A stretch of 20,982 nucleotides of DNA from positions 1-20,982 of IMG/VR virus record IMGVR_UViG_3300037891_000227. The stretch is one strand, 5' to 3'. Below the pieces are notes generated by a model. That model was not told the DNA's origin. It made no database searches and saw only the letters and a list, made by a program, of their open reading frames with translations. Source of the DNA: a virus. The position numbers were made by a program, and so were the translations under genes. Below, in pieces: positions 13,823 to 20,982 of the stretch (the stretch's first letter is position 1; each line of letters begins with the position of its first letter).

Positions 13823-15522
13823 TTAAATTTGAATCTATCGAGTACAAGAACTTTCTCTCGGCCGGTGACAAACCAACTAAAGTATACCTATCAGGTCATA
13901 AGACCACATTGGTAGTAGGAGCTAATGGCTCTGGTAAATCTACAATGTTAGATGCTTTGTCCTTTGCCCTTTTCGGAAAGGCTCATCGTAATATCAATAA
14001 GCCACAGTTAGTTAATAGTATTAACCAAAAGAAGACTGAAGTATCAGTCGAGTTTACTATTGGTACTACCAACTATAAAGTAATAAGAGGAATCAAACCT
14101 AACAAGTTTGAGATATGGCGCAATGGTGAGATGTACAACCAAGAGTCACATGCTCGTGATTACCAAAAAGTATTGGAGAACAATATTCTTAAGCTTAATC
14201 ACAAATCATTTCACCAGATTGTGGTGCTAGGTTCATCTAACTTTATTCCATTTATGCAATTGCCTTCTCATCACAGACGGGAAGTGATAGAGGACTTACT
14301 CGATATTGGTATCTTTACAAAGATGAGTCATGTTCTAAAAGAGAAGCTTACTAAGTTACGCAATGAAATTGGATATAGCGATACTCAGATTGAATTGCAA
14401 AGACAGAAGATAACACTTCAAGAATCTCACATTAAAGAACTTCAATCGATTGATGACACAAAGACTAAAGAAGTAGAAGATGAAATTACTGAGCTGAATG
14501 ACCAAGCCAAAGCTTTGAATGAGCAGAACGATGTATTAAGAGAGCAACTTATAACGGAGGTAACAGAAGATGATATTACTAAACTACGAAACAAGCAGAA
14601 TGAGCTTAATAAGTTTGAAGGCCAAATGCAATCGAAAGTAGAAAGATACAGGAAAGAAGAAATCTTTTTCACTAAGAATGCTACATGCCCGACCTGCAAT
14701 CAACAGATTTCTGACGAAGTTAAATCTGAAGCACTATCAAAAGCTGGTCAGAAACTTTCTAAGTTGGCGGAAGGTAAAGAGGCTTTACAATCAGAGCTTG
14801 GTAAGACTGAACAACTATTCAATACAACTCAAAAAGAATTGGTTCGAATAAGAAACGTAGGTCAAGAGATAAACGAGAATGCTGGTAAGGTAGCTACATT
14901 GTTATCTAGAGTTCAAACACTTCAAGATAAACTTGGTAAGACTAACGACACCTCCGAAGCGGAGAAGTCTCTTACTAAACTATATGAGATGTTGAATCAA
15001 CACTCTAAAGACCATGCTGAATTTACTGAGATGCTAAGTTACTCACAGGCTGTAGATGAACTGCTAAGAGATGGCGGAATCAAGTCAAAAGTTATTAAGC
15101 AATACCTGCCCGTGATTAACAAGCTAATCAATCAGTACTTACAGGTTCTAGACTTCTTTGTACTATTTAACATCGACGAATCATTCAATGAGACTATTAG
15201 GTCTAGACATAGAGATGATTTTTCATACTCAAGCTTTTCAGAAGGTGAGAAGTCTCGTATTGATTTATCTCTAATGTTTACCTGGAGACAGATCGCCCGT
15301 ATGAAGAACTCGACCAACACCAATCTATTGATATTGGACGAGACCTTTGACTCAAGTTTAGACACTGATGGTGTAGACAATCTACTGAAGATACTAGGTA
15401 CCCTAGATGACGATACAAATACCTTTATTATATCCCACAAGGCGGATGTTTTGGACGGTAAATTCGAGAATAAGCTGACATTTGAGAAGGTTAATAACTT
15501 CTCCAAGATGAAAAGTGCGTAA
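13819..15522 (+). CDS. 46: Recombination nuclease subunit gp46 (Rad50-like ATPase)
   Basis: gp46 is the SMC-like ATPase of the gp46/47 complex that controls access of gp47 to DNA ends. The 567-residue product (T4: 560) has Walker A GANGSGKS (34-41), a coiled coil split by the zinc-hook CPTC (C290, C293), the ABC signature SFSEGEKS (472-479) and Walker B LLILDET (D507, E508), with the following D-loop Asp in FDSSLD and an H-loop in ISHKAD. All key residues are present and the hook is canonical CxxC. The start overlaps the gp47 stop. A hairpin terminator candidate follows the gene. Confidence 0.97.
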   Translation: MIKFESIEYKNFLSAGDKPTKVYLSGHKTTLVVGANGSGKSTMLDALSFALFGKAHRNINKPQLVNSINQKKTEVSVEFTIGTTNYKVIRGIKPNKFEIWRNGEMYNQESHARDYQKVLENNILKLNHKSFHQIVVLGSSNFIPFMQLPSHHRREVIEDLLDIGIFTKMSHVLKEKLTKLRNEIGYSDTQIELQRQKITLQESHIKELQSIDDTKTKEVEDEITELNDQAKALNEQNDVLREQLITEVTEDDITKLRNKQNELNKFEGQMQSKVERYRKEEIFFTKNATCPTCNQQISDEVKSEALSKAGQKLSKLAEGKEALQSELGKTEQLFNTTQKELVRIRNVGQEINENAGKVATLLSRVQTLQDKLGKTNDTSEAEKSLTKLYEMLNQHSKDHAEFTEMLSYSQAVDELLRDGGIKSKVIKQYLPVINKLINQYLQVLDFFVLFNIDESFNETIRSRHRDDFSYSSFSEGEKSRIDLSLMFTWRQIARMKNSTNTNLLILDETFDSSLDTDGVDNLLKILGTLDDDTNTFIISHKADVLDGKFENKLTFEKVNNFSKMKSA

Positions 15523-15526
15523 GTCC

Positions 15527-15543
15527 TTGCGGCTGTACCACTT
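15527..15543 (+). repeat. Intergenic repeat TTGCGGCTGTAYCACTT, copy 1
   Basis: A 17-base element four bases after the gp46 stop, repeated with one change (C to T) at 16466-16482, also four bases after a stop codon. Both copies precede a promoter of the same type. Confidence 0.7.
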
Positions 15544-15574
15544 TTAAAAACTTTCGGAGTTTTTAAAACTTTTT
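15542..15574 (+). terminator. Probable terminator after gp46
   Basis: A perfect 11-bp AT-rich stem (15542-15552 with 15558-15568) with a TTCGG loop, then AC and five T at 15570-15574. The stem is AT-rich, so termination may be partial. As stem-loop followed by promoter it resembles the PeSL cassettes described in T4-type phages. Confidence 0.65.
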
Positions 15575-15617
15575 GTCAACCTGTTCGCTACCAACGACTT
15601 ATACAAGGATGTTTTAG

Positions 15618-15646
15618 TGTACAAAAGTGCCAAAATATGGTATAAT
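15618..15646 (+). promoter_or_regulatory. Early-type promoter for the accessory cluster
   Basis: TGTACA (15618-15623), 17 bases, TATAAT (15641-15646), with TGG before the -10. The block TGCCAAAATATGGTATAATA is nearly repeated at the promoter at 16547. The start should be near 15653, giving a short leader with AAGAAAGGGA before the ATG at 15671. Confidence 0.8.
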
Positions 15647-15670
15647 AGTAGTAGAAAGAAAGGGAAAACT

Positions 15671-15769
15671 ATGAAAAAAATAATACTAGAAACACTACTC
15701 GCCTCCTTGGTAGGAGCACTATTTGGAGCCATGTTTTACTATGGCTTGGTAATCTCAATCCCCGTTTAA
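15671..15769 (+). CDS. 32-residue putative membrane protein
   Basis: The product is 32 residues: a basic start (MKKIILE), then about 22 hydrophobic residues with a small-residue GALFGA pattern of the kind that packs helices in membranes. It has its own promoter and a good ribosome site about 6 bases before the ATG. The next gene starts three bases after its stop. I do not recognise a family. Early-expressed phage membrane peptides often alter the host envelope, but nothing here shows that. Confidence 0.7.
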   Translation: MKKIILETLLASLVGALFGAMFYYGLVISIPV

Positions 15770-15772
15770 ACT

Positions 15773-15973
15773 ATGGAAAACGTAATAAACTACATTATCG
15801 ACCACAAAGGATATGGCAACATATTCCAACTCACAAACGTCCGAACTGGCGAATGTAACGATCTGGTTCGTTATCAGGCACTGGACTACTACGTAAACCT
15901 TCAACACAAGACTTATTTCTCTATCCGAGCAGACGTTCAACTGCGTGCGGTAGAACAACACCTAGTAAAATAA
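15773..15973 (+). CDS. Hypothetical 66-residue protein
   Basis: The product begins MENVINYIIDHKGYGNIFQL and ends RAVEQHLVK. It has a mixed alpha/beta character, one Cys, no membrane segment and no motif I recognise. It sits between the membrane peptide and the 161-aa gene with gaps of three and two bases, so it is part of the same early operon and probably depends on coupled translation. Confidence 0.7.
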   Translation: MENVINYIIDHKGYGNIFQLTNVRTGECNDLVRYQALDYYVNLQHKTYFSIRADVQLRAVEQHLVK

Positions 15974-15975
15974 TT

Positions 15976-16461
15976 ATGGCAAAAAAAATCGTACAGACAC
16001 AATATCGCGAAAACTATGGCTCCCACGATTGGGACGGAACTGGGGAATGCCCTCAGTATTGGAAGAACAAGGGTGGAGAAACTTACTTGGTTTATGGCTC
16101 TGAGGTGTCTACCTCGAGCGGGGTAATTAACAATACCATTGCGTACTCGAGTGAGTATTCAGAAGAGTCCGTTATTAGCATCGAAGATTTTTCAGAGGAC
16201 AATGATATTTGGGAACCTTGGCAAGAACGAACATATTTGGCGATTTGCGAAGATGGTACCATCGTAAGAGAGCGACATAGCGGAACTGAAGACTTACGTC
16301 GAGGACTAAAGCGTTACAAACATGCTTGGATATTTCCTAATGCTGAAGCACTGCGTTCAGGCGATTCGAGTCACTATAGCGTTCAGTATGTCTTTGAAGA
16401 TGGACATGAGGCGAACTCCGAAGAAGAGGCTCGAGCCCACTTCGAAGCGATATCTGCATAA
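15976..16461 (+). CDS. Conserved-looking hypothetical protein (161 aa)
   Basis: The N-terminus, IVQTQYRENYGSHDWDGTG, with the nearby Cys and WKNKGGETYLVYG, is a pattern I associate with uncharacterised proteins of T4-like marine phages. The rest is acidic with many Trp and Tyr (DIWEPWQERTYLAICEDG) and a short basic patch (RRGLKRYKHAW). There are no enzyme motifs, signal peptide or membrane segments. It ends the early operon begun at 15671, and the second promoter cassette follows it. Function unknown. Confidence 0.75.
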   Translation: MAKKIVQTQYRENYGSHDWDGTGECPQYWKNKGGETYLVYGSEVSTSSGVINNTIAYSSEYSEESVISIEDFSEDNDIWEPWQERTYLAICEDGTIVRERHSGTEDLRRGLKRYKHAWIFPNAEALRSGDSSHYSVQYVFEDGHEANSEEEARAHFEAISA

Positions 16462-16465
16462 CCTG

Positions 16466-16482
16466 TTGCGGCTGTATCACTT
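16466..16482 (+). repeat. Intergenic repeat TTGCGGCTGTAYCACTT, copy 2
   Basis: Second copy of the 17-base element, four bases after the stop of the 161-aa gene. A GGACTTATCACC stretch and the promoter block further on also have weaker counterparts in the first cassette, in the same order. Confidence 0.7.
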
Positions 16483-16546
16483 ATGACTTTTTTTCGCCGT
16501 TTTACTAAATCGTTGGTAACAAAGGACTTATCACCTAAGAAAGCGG

Positions 16547-16575
16547 TAGACATTTTGGCCAGAATATGGTATAAT
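16547..16575 (+). promoter_or_regulatory. Early-type promoter for the second accessory group
   Basis: TAGACA (16547-16552), 17 bases, TATAAT (16570-16575), with TGG before the -10. The predicted start, 16582, is the A of the ATG of the next gene, so the transcript should be leaderless. Confidence 0.78.
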
Positions 16576-16581
16576 ATAACT

Positions 16582-16803
16582 ATGATAAGGGAAAAAAGAA
16601 TTAATACAAATACAGAAATCGTTATCGATTTGACAGGGCCAAATGGTAATGCATTTGCTCTTATGGGAACAGCTATCCGACTTGGAAAAAAGCTGGGATT
16701 AGACACGGATAAAATCACATCAGAAATGAAGTCCGGTGATTATGAAAATTTAGTAGGAGTCTTCGATAATTACTTCGGGCACTTCATAGTTTTAGAAAGG
16801 TAA
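16582..16803 (+). CDS. Conserved-looking small phage protein (73 aa)
   Basis: The reading frame extends up to an ATG at 16483, but that would run across the promoter, so the ATG at 16582 is taken as the start. The product has IVIDLTGPNGNAFALMGTAIRLG, then KITSEMKSGDYENLVGVFDNYFGHF (key parts: GPNGNAFALMGTA, MKSGDYENL, FDNYFG), a pattern I recall from small uncharacterised proteins in many T4-like phages. No catalytic motif is evident. No Shine-Dalgarno precedes the ATG. The next gene, the HAD-like phosphatase, starts five bases after its stop. Confidence 0.75.
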   Translation: MIREKRINTNTEIVIDLTGPNGNAFALMGTAIRLGKKLGLDTDKITSEMKSGDYENLVGVFDNYFGHFIVLER

Positions 16804-16807
16804 ATAT

Positions 16808-17194
16808 ATGGCAGATAACTTAAAAACATTTATGGTAGATATCGACGGAACAATTTGTTCTCTTGAGCTCTACCTCAACAAAGACGGGAGAATCGACAAT
16901 GACGAAACCCGTGCGGTACCTTACATGGACCGAATCCAATACTTCAACGAGCTCTACGATGAAGGTCACACAATCAATTATTACACGGCTCGAGGTTCGA
17001 GTACCGGAAACTATCACGCCAAACATGAGCTGACTAAGAATCAGTTAGATAAATGGGGTGTCAAATACTCTAGCGTCAAGGTTGGTAAGCCACATTACGA
17101 TGTTTGGATTGACGATAAGGCTCACAATGTAGATGAGTTTTTCAATTCAACCGCTAAAGAAGATGTTCTAAAAACTAAAGAGATAGTTTATTAA
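16808..17194 (+). CDS. HAD-like phosphatase (128 aa)
   Basis: A minimal haloacid dehalogenase-fold protein with the four HAD motifs: DIDGT (nucleophile D11, acid D13), YYTARG (motif II Thr T60), VGKPHYD (Lys K94) and WIDDKA (D102, D103). It should be a Mg-dependent phosphatase; there is no cap domain large enough to suggest a substrate. Phage members of this kind may act on nucleotides or nucleic acid ends, but it lacks any polynucleotide kinase domain. AAAGG before the ATG is its ribosome site. Its stop overlaps the start of the metallopeptidase-like gene (TAATG). Confidence 0.82.
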   Translation: MADNLKTFMVDIDGTICSLELYLNKDGRIDNDETRAVPYMDRIQYFNELYDEGHTINYYTARGSSTGNYHAKHELTKNQLDKWGVKYSSVKVGKPHYDVWIDDKAHNVDEFFNSTAKEDVLKTKEIVY

Positions 17195-17655
17195 TGGCGA
17201 TTAGCATAGACACAAATGGTAACAAACGAGAACGAGAGCTAATTGAATCTCTCGCCTATTATTGTATACAAAAGATGATGCCTCGAAAGAAGAACCTTGA
17301 GATTGATATCATACAAGTTACGAATCTTAGAAACACAGACGGCGACTGGGCTAATTGTATCGACACTGAAGATTTGAATACCTTTGAAATCAAAGTCGAG
17401 CGACAGATGTCACTTCGTAAGAAGCTGTTATCCGTGGCTCACGAGTTGGTACATGTAAAACAGTTTGCTCGAAAAGAATTAGAGCACACCGAGTCAATTT
17501 CATACTCAACATGGTATGGTAAACGGTATCGTACTACAAACAAATATTGGGAATTGCCTTGGGAAATCGAAGCGTATGGTATGGAACTAGGACTATTTAA
17601 TCAATGGGCTGACGATAAAAATATCAAAGGTAAGTTTATAAACGACCCGACTTAA
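17194..17655 (+). CDS. HExxH metallopeptidase-like protein, SprT-like
   Basis: The 153-residue product has VAHELVHVKQ (H83, E84, H87), the zinc-binding HExxH of metallopeptidases, and a downstream LPWEIEAYGME in which E124 or E126 is the likely third ligand. The arrangement recalls SprT-like and related small phage peptidases; there is no signal peptide, so it should act in the cytoplasm. Substrate unknown. It is coupled to the HAD-like gene by a one-base overlap. The late promoter for the next unit begins 13 bases after its stop. Confidence 0.75.
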   Translation: MAISIDTNGNKRERELIESLAYYCIQKMMPRKKNLEIDIIQVTNLRNTDGDWANCIDTEDLNTFEIKVERQMSLRKKLLSVAHELVHVKQFARKELEHTESISYSTWYGKRYRTTNKYWELPWEIEAYGMELGLFNQWADDKNIKGKFINDPT

Positions 17656-17667
17656 AGCAGTTATTCT

Positions 17668-17675
17668 TATAAATA
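17668..17675 (+). promoter_or_regulatory. Late promoter for the right-end unit
   Basis: Exact TATAAATA with a start expected near 17681 and a leader of about 45 bases before the ATG at 17726. It suggests that the next two genes are made late, when virion proteins are made. Confidence 0.75.
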
Positions 17676-17725
17676 GTATTGTTAGATTAGAGCGATTTAA
17701 CAATTTATTTTTATGGGAACACTGC

Positions 17726-19879
17726 ATGTCAATTAAAACTTTTAAGCTACACGAATCAGAAGCATCAGACAAAGCCAAAAAAATGGGATTGGTCCATTTT
17801 GGCCGCGGTGTATATGGAAAAAAGAAAGGTGATAAACCATCTTTCAAAGCATCTGATGACGGGAAGCGATTAGAGCCAATTGATAAAGCAGAACCTAAAT
17901 CAGACACCAAGCCTGATAAAGCTCAACCTTCTAAAAAATCTAGCAGTCCAAGCAATTCACCCGCTCGCGGTAAGCTAGCTGACAGAGATGATAAATTTTC
18001 TGATGGGGCCATTAAGCAAAAAGGCTTAGATATTGGTTATAACGAAGTAGATGGGTTTAAGCCAGCCCCTGGTAATGCTGGTTCAATGATGCAAGAGATT
18101 ATGACTGGTGAAGCATCTAATATTATTACGCTTAAGCCAGATATCACCGAAGATGAACTTCAAAGAGCTTTATATAATCAAGTCAAAGATACAACTCTCG
18201 GCAAACAAAACTCTGGTGGCGATACTTTTAAAAGAGGAGACCGAGAAGGCTTAGACAAAAAGCTATTTGCTCTTATGGGGTCTACTGCCAAGTCTGGTAT
18301 GCAAAAACATAAGAAGATGACTAAAGCGATCGACGCACTGGCTGAAGATGGCAAAGTCATTCCACCAGCTAAAATTAGAAATTTCTATGGGCATTCACAA
18401 TCAATCGAAGCGCAGGTTGAATTAATCAAAGCTAGTGCAGGTCCTTTTTATACTAATAAAGGAGTAGAGATTCCTAGAGCTCAATTAGTAGAATTTATAC
18501 GAGTGAGTGGTGGTGGAGAGAATCCGTCTGACACTTCCTCAATTGCAATCGATAACAAAGGCCGAGGAGTTGTAACATTCCACTCGGATAAAATTTCGAC
18601 GTCGGATATCCAAGCCAATTCAACTCCTAACAAAGAGTCGGACCAAATGAAAGATGTTGTTTCTGGCTTAAAGCTTAAAGAAGAAACAAAAGCCAAAGCC
18701 ATTGCAATTATTGAAGATGGTCAGAAGGCTTTGATCTCAGCTGAAGCAGCACTTAAAGATGTTGGAGTACCACTAGGGCAAGGTCTACAGAAGGTAGATA
18801 TGACAGCTGCTATTGAAAAGATAAAAGCAGACCCTTTAGTTGCATCTAGATTTGTCGGTGGTAAGAAATCAATCTTTACAGGAACTAAGACTAAGAATAG
18901 ATTTTCAGTTGCAGACGATGCTAGTGAAGAAGAGCAGCTTAAAGCATTTATTGATTACATGGCTGATCCTAATAAAACCAAAGAGCCTTCGACGGATATG
19001 ATTAAGCTGATTCAAAGAGTCGGCGCACAGAACGATGTTAAGGTTAACTTAGGCAAGATTAAGAAAAGAAGCTTAGACGTACAAAGAGAAACTAACGATA
19101 AGCTAAATCAAACGCAAATTAAATTGCCGAACGGAGAATCTAAAGGGTTAGGAGACTATCTTGAAGGCAAGAATATAATTGATAAGCTCCATCTTGGAGT
19201 TGTCGACGGTGAAGATGGTGAAGGCGTAGGAAAATATCCAGGTTTGTTTAATTTAAATATGGGCGGTACTGTAGTAGAAGCTGAGCAGATCAAAGCCGCA
19301 CTTAATATAGAATCTACCGACGATTTTATTACTCACTTCGATGTTGGTAAACCAGGTGATGGAGAAGAAGTTACTAAGAACTCGAAGACTGGCGCGATTA
19401 CCGGAAGAAACATTTTTGTATACGCTATAACTAAAGACGGCAAGCGTATTCCTATTGCAATGAAAACACAAAGGTCAAAGTCGGGTGTAACCGGAAAACT
19501 TAATACAACATATCAGTGGCACCCAGAAGTACAAAAGAAATTTAAAGACCTTAACGTGGTAGAACAAAGCACGTTTAAAGAACACAGTCAGAGTTTGCAA
19601 GAAAAGGAATTAGAAGAAATCTTTGGCTCTATTCCGTTTAATATTGATATATTAAAATGGTCATCTAAACACGGAGGCCAAAGACCTAAAGGTAATGACA
19701 CATGGAGCTTTGACTATAAGGTTCCAGTTCGTTCAATGGGTAATATGGTTTTGGACGATGGAGACTTCACTTTTAGGGGTGCGTTTAAAAAAGCAGTACA
19801 GGCTTTAGTTAAATATTTAAAGAAATCAGTTGGGCCAAAAGGAATTATTAAACAAGCGAAAGTAGTATTAAAGCCATGA
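17726..19879 (+). CDS. Late 717-residue protein of unknown function, likely virion-associated
   Basis: The N-terminal 52 residues (KAKKMGLVHFGRGVYG, then FKASDDGKRLEPID) form a small basic module that recalls short N-terminal modules in other marine T4-like phage proteins. Residues 53-85 are a Lys/Pro/Ser linker. The body is a mostly soluble alpha/beta protein, rich in Lys, with no membrane segment and no catalytic motif I can identify; the end is strongly basic (KYLKKSVGPKGIIKQAKVVLKP). The late promoter and the ATGA overlap with the nucleotidyltransferase-like gene suggest a structural or packaged protein that works with it. An in-virion role is inference. Confidence 0.7.
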   Translation: MSIKTFKLHESEASDKAKKMGLVHFGRGVYGKKKGDKPSFKASDDGKRLEPIDKAEPKSDTKPDKAQPSKKSSSPSNSPARGKLADRDDKFSDGAIKQKGLDIGYNEVDGFKPAPGNAGSMMQEIMTGEASNIITLKPDITEDELQRALYNQVKDTTLGKQNSGGDTFKRGDREGLDKKLFALMGSTAKSGMQKHKKMTKAIDALAEDGKVIPPAKIRNFYGHSQSIEAQVELIKASAGPFYTNKGVEIPRAQLVEFIRVSGGGENPSDTSSIAIDNKGRGVVTFHSDKISTSDIQANSTPNKESDQMKDVVSGLKLKEETKAKAIAIIEDGQKALISAEAALKDVGVPLGQGLQKVDMTAAIEKIKADPLVASRFVGGKKSIFTGTKTKNRFSVADDASEEEQLKAFIDYMADPNKTKEPSTDMIKLIQRVGAQNDVKVNLGKIKKRSLDVQRETNDKLNQTQIKLPNGESKGLGDYLEGKNIIDKLHLGVVDGEDGEGVGKYPGLFNLNMGGTVVEAEQIKAALNIESTDDFITHFDVGKPGDGEEVTKNSKTGAITGRNIFVYAITKDGKRIPIAMKTQRSKSGVTGKLNTTYQWHPEVQKKFKDLNVVEQSTFKEHSQSLQEKELEEIFGSIPFNIDILKWSSKHGGQRPKGNDTWSFDYKVPVRSMGNMVLDDGDFTFRGAFKKAVQALVKYLKKSVGPKGIIKQAKVVLKP

Positions 19880-20982
19880 TAGACTTTAAATCATACATAG
19901 CCGAAGCTTCGGCACCAGGTAAGAATACTCACATGACTCACATTGAGGACCGAGTATTATATGGTGGTGTAAAAGGAGCTCGAGAAGCAATCTTTGCTCT
20001 TCGTGGTATGAGAGATATGTTAGCCGGCGAATCTTCAAAGACTACCGACGTAACTGTTAAATGGGATGGTGCTCCGGCAGTATTTGCTGGTATCGACCCA
20101 ACCGACGGAAAGTTCTTTGTGGCCAAGAAAGGAATCTTTAACAAGAATCCTAAAGTCTATAAAACAAATGCCGACGTAGATGCCGATACATCTGGTGACC
20201 TTGCATCTAAACTCAAAGTTGCTTTATCAGAACTAAGTAAGTTAGGAATCAAAGGGGTAGTACAGGGAGATTTACTATTTACTGATGATGTGGATACTGA
20301 AACAATTGATGGAGAAAACTATTATACTTTTCAACCAAACACAATTGTGTATGCAGTGCCAGTCAAATCTGATTTAGGTAAGAAGATTAATAAAGCTAAG
20401 ATTGGTATTATCTTTCACACCACATATAATGGAAGTGATTTTGAATCAATGAAAGCTTCTTATACGGTAGACACAGGGTCATTTAAACAATCGCCTTCAA
20501 TCTTCTTTGATGATGCTGGTTTAAAAGATGTATCTGGTACTCTATTGTCAAAGAAAGAAACAGACGAAGTTACTAAAGCCCTTTCTGTAGCAGGAAAGAT
20601 ATTCCAAAAGATTCAGGGCTCAACACTCAGACAAATCGAAAAGGACCCTAGCCTTTCTCAAGAGCTCGAGACATTCAATAACACATATGTAAGAGCTGGA
20701 GAAAAGATTAAAGATTCAAAGAAACATGTAGTCAATCTACTTAAGTGGTATGAACAAAGATATACTAAAGAGATTGATAAAAGAAAGAGCCCAGCAGGTA
20801 AAGAAAAGGTTGCTCAGAAGAAAGATGAAAGACTTAAATTCTTCTCTGCTTCAAACAAAAAGAATTTAGAACTGGTATTTGAACTACAAAAGCAATTAGT
20901 GGTTGCAAAAGAACTTATCATATCTAAACTTGATAAAGTTAAAAGCATGAATACTTTTGTTAGAACCAAACAAGGCTTTAAA
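19876..20982 (+). CDS. DUF6267-like protein with ligase-type KxDG motif, 3' end outside the window
   Basis: The frame starts at the ATG overlapping the previous stop and runs open to the window end (369 residues seen). It resembles the marine-phage family I know as DUF6267: THIEDRVLYGG, VKWDGAPAVFAG, FFVAKKGIFNK, GVVQGDLLFT, TFQPNTIVYAVP, KIGIIFHTTY. K62-x-D64-G65 matches motif I of covalent nucleotidyltransferases (ATP-dependent ligases, RNA ligases), and VVQGDLLF (G131, D132) sits where motif III (GE/DL) is expected. A clear motif IV (ExxV) and motif V (KxK) are not evident, so activity is uncertain. The Lys-rich helical C-terminal part (260-369) could bind nucleic acid or partners. Late expression with the 717-residue gene is likely. 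Confidence 0.75.
   Translation, partial: MIDFKSYIAEASAPGKNTHMTHIEDRVLYGGVKGAREAIFALRGMRDMLAGESSKTTDVTVKWDGAPAVFAGIDPTDGKFFVAKKGIFNKNPKVYKTNADVDADTSGDLASKLKVALSELSKLGIKGVVQGDLLFTDDVDTETIDGENYYTFQPNTIVYAVPVKSDLGKKINKAKIGIIFHTTYNGSDFESMKASYTVDTGSFKQSPSIFFDDAGLKDVSGTLLSKKETDEVTKALSVAGKIFQKIQGSTLRQIEKDPSLSQELETFNNTYVRAGEKIKDSKKHVVNLLKWYEQRYTKEIDKRKSPAGKEKVAQKKDERLKFFSASNKKNLELVFELQKQLVVAKELIISKLDKVKSMNTFVRTKQGFK

Noticed and set aside
15523-15670. Possible tRNA in the gap after gp46
   Set aside because: The hairpin is a single AT-rich stem; no cloverleaf, T-loop (TTCRA) or acceptor stem is visible.
15544-15732. Minus-strand 62-residue frame over the gp46 terminator and membrane peptide
   Set aside because: It spans a terminator, a + strand promoter and a + strand gene, with no promoter or ribosome site of its own.
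16483-16581. 33-residue N-terminal extension of the 73-aa protein
   Set aside because: The extension runs over the 16547-16575 promoter and lacks a ribosome site.

Overview
The window is a stretch of a T4-like myovirus genome (tailed dsDNA phage). It carries T4 core genes in recognisable order: portal gp20, a mini gp67, protease gp21, scaffold gp22, capsid gp23, a gp19-like tube protein, UvsY, UvsW, the late sigma factor gp55, and the gp47/gp46 nuclease. The AT-rich sequence, the mini gp67 directly before gp21, the 23-uvsY-uvsW-55-47-46 order and the DUF6267-like gene at the right end all recall marine T4-like myoviruses (cyanophages, pelagiphages and relatives). The host cannot be read from the window. 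All genes are on the + strand except two tail-fibre-type genes.

Layout. 1-5300 is the head module: portal (5' end outside the window), gp67-like core peptide, prohead protease, an unusually acidic scaffold and the major capsid protein, closed by tandem hairpins including an intrinsic terminator. 5302-7870 holds a gp19-like tube protein, a 25-residue membrane peptide, UvsY and UvsW. 7863-11524 is a minus-strand insertion of a repetitive tail fibre and an Ig-like structural protein. 11598-12080 is a small unknown (possibly Sm-like) gene. 12201-15522 is a tightly overlapped gp55-gp47-gp46 operon. 15523-17655 is an accessory run of short genes: a membrane peptide, three conserved unknowns, a HAD-like phosphatase and an HExxH metallopeptidase-like protein. 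17726 to the end is a late-promoter unit of a 717-residue unknown and a nucleotidyltransferase-like protein that runs off the window.

Regulation is readable. Six T4-type late elements (TATAAATA) precede gp67, the gp19-like gene, uvsW, the Ig-like gene, the Sm-like gene and the 717-residue gene, which fits the presence of gp55. Host sigma70-type promoters precede the membrane peptide/uvsY, gp55 and two accessory groups. One perfect consensus sigma70 promoter points leftward, antisense to the Sm-like gene and towards the fibre genes. In five cases the promoter sits so close to the ATG, with no Shine-Dalgarno, that the mRNA should be leaderless or nearly so; gp55 is one of them.

The most unusual points are the recurrent leaderless architecture, the antisense consensus promoter, face-to-face overlapping late promoters at 11528-11570, two related promoter cassettes at 15523-15670 and 16462-16581, a gp55 without the usual sliding-clamp-binding tail, and the late pair at the right end whose second member has a KxDG ligase-type motif.
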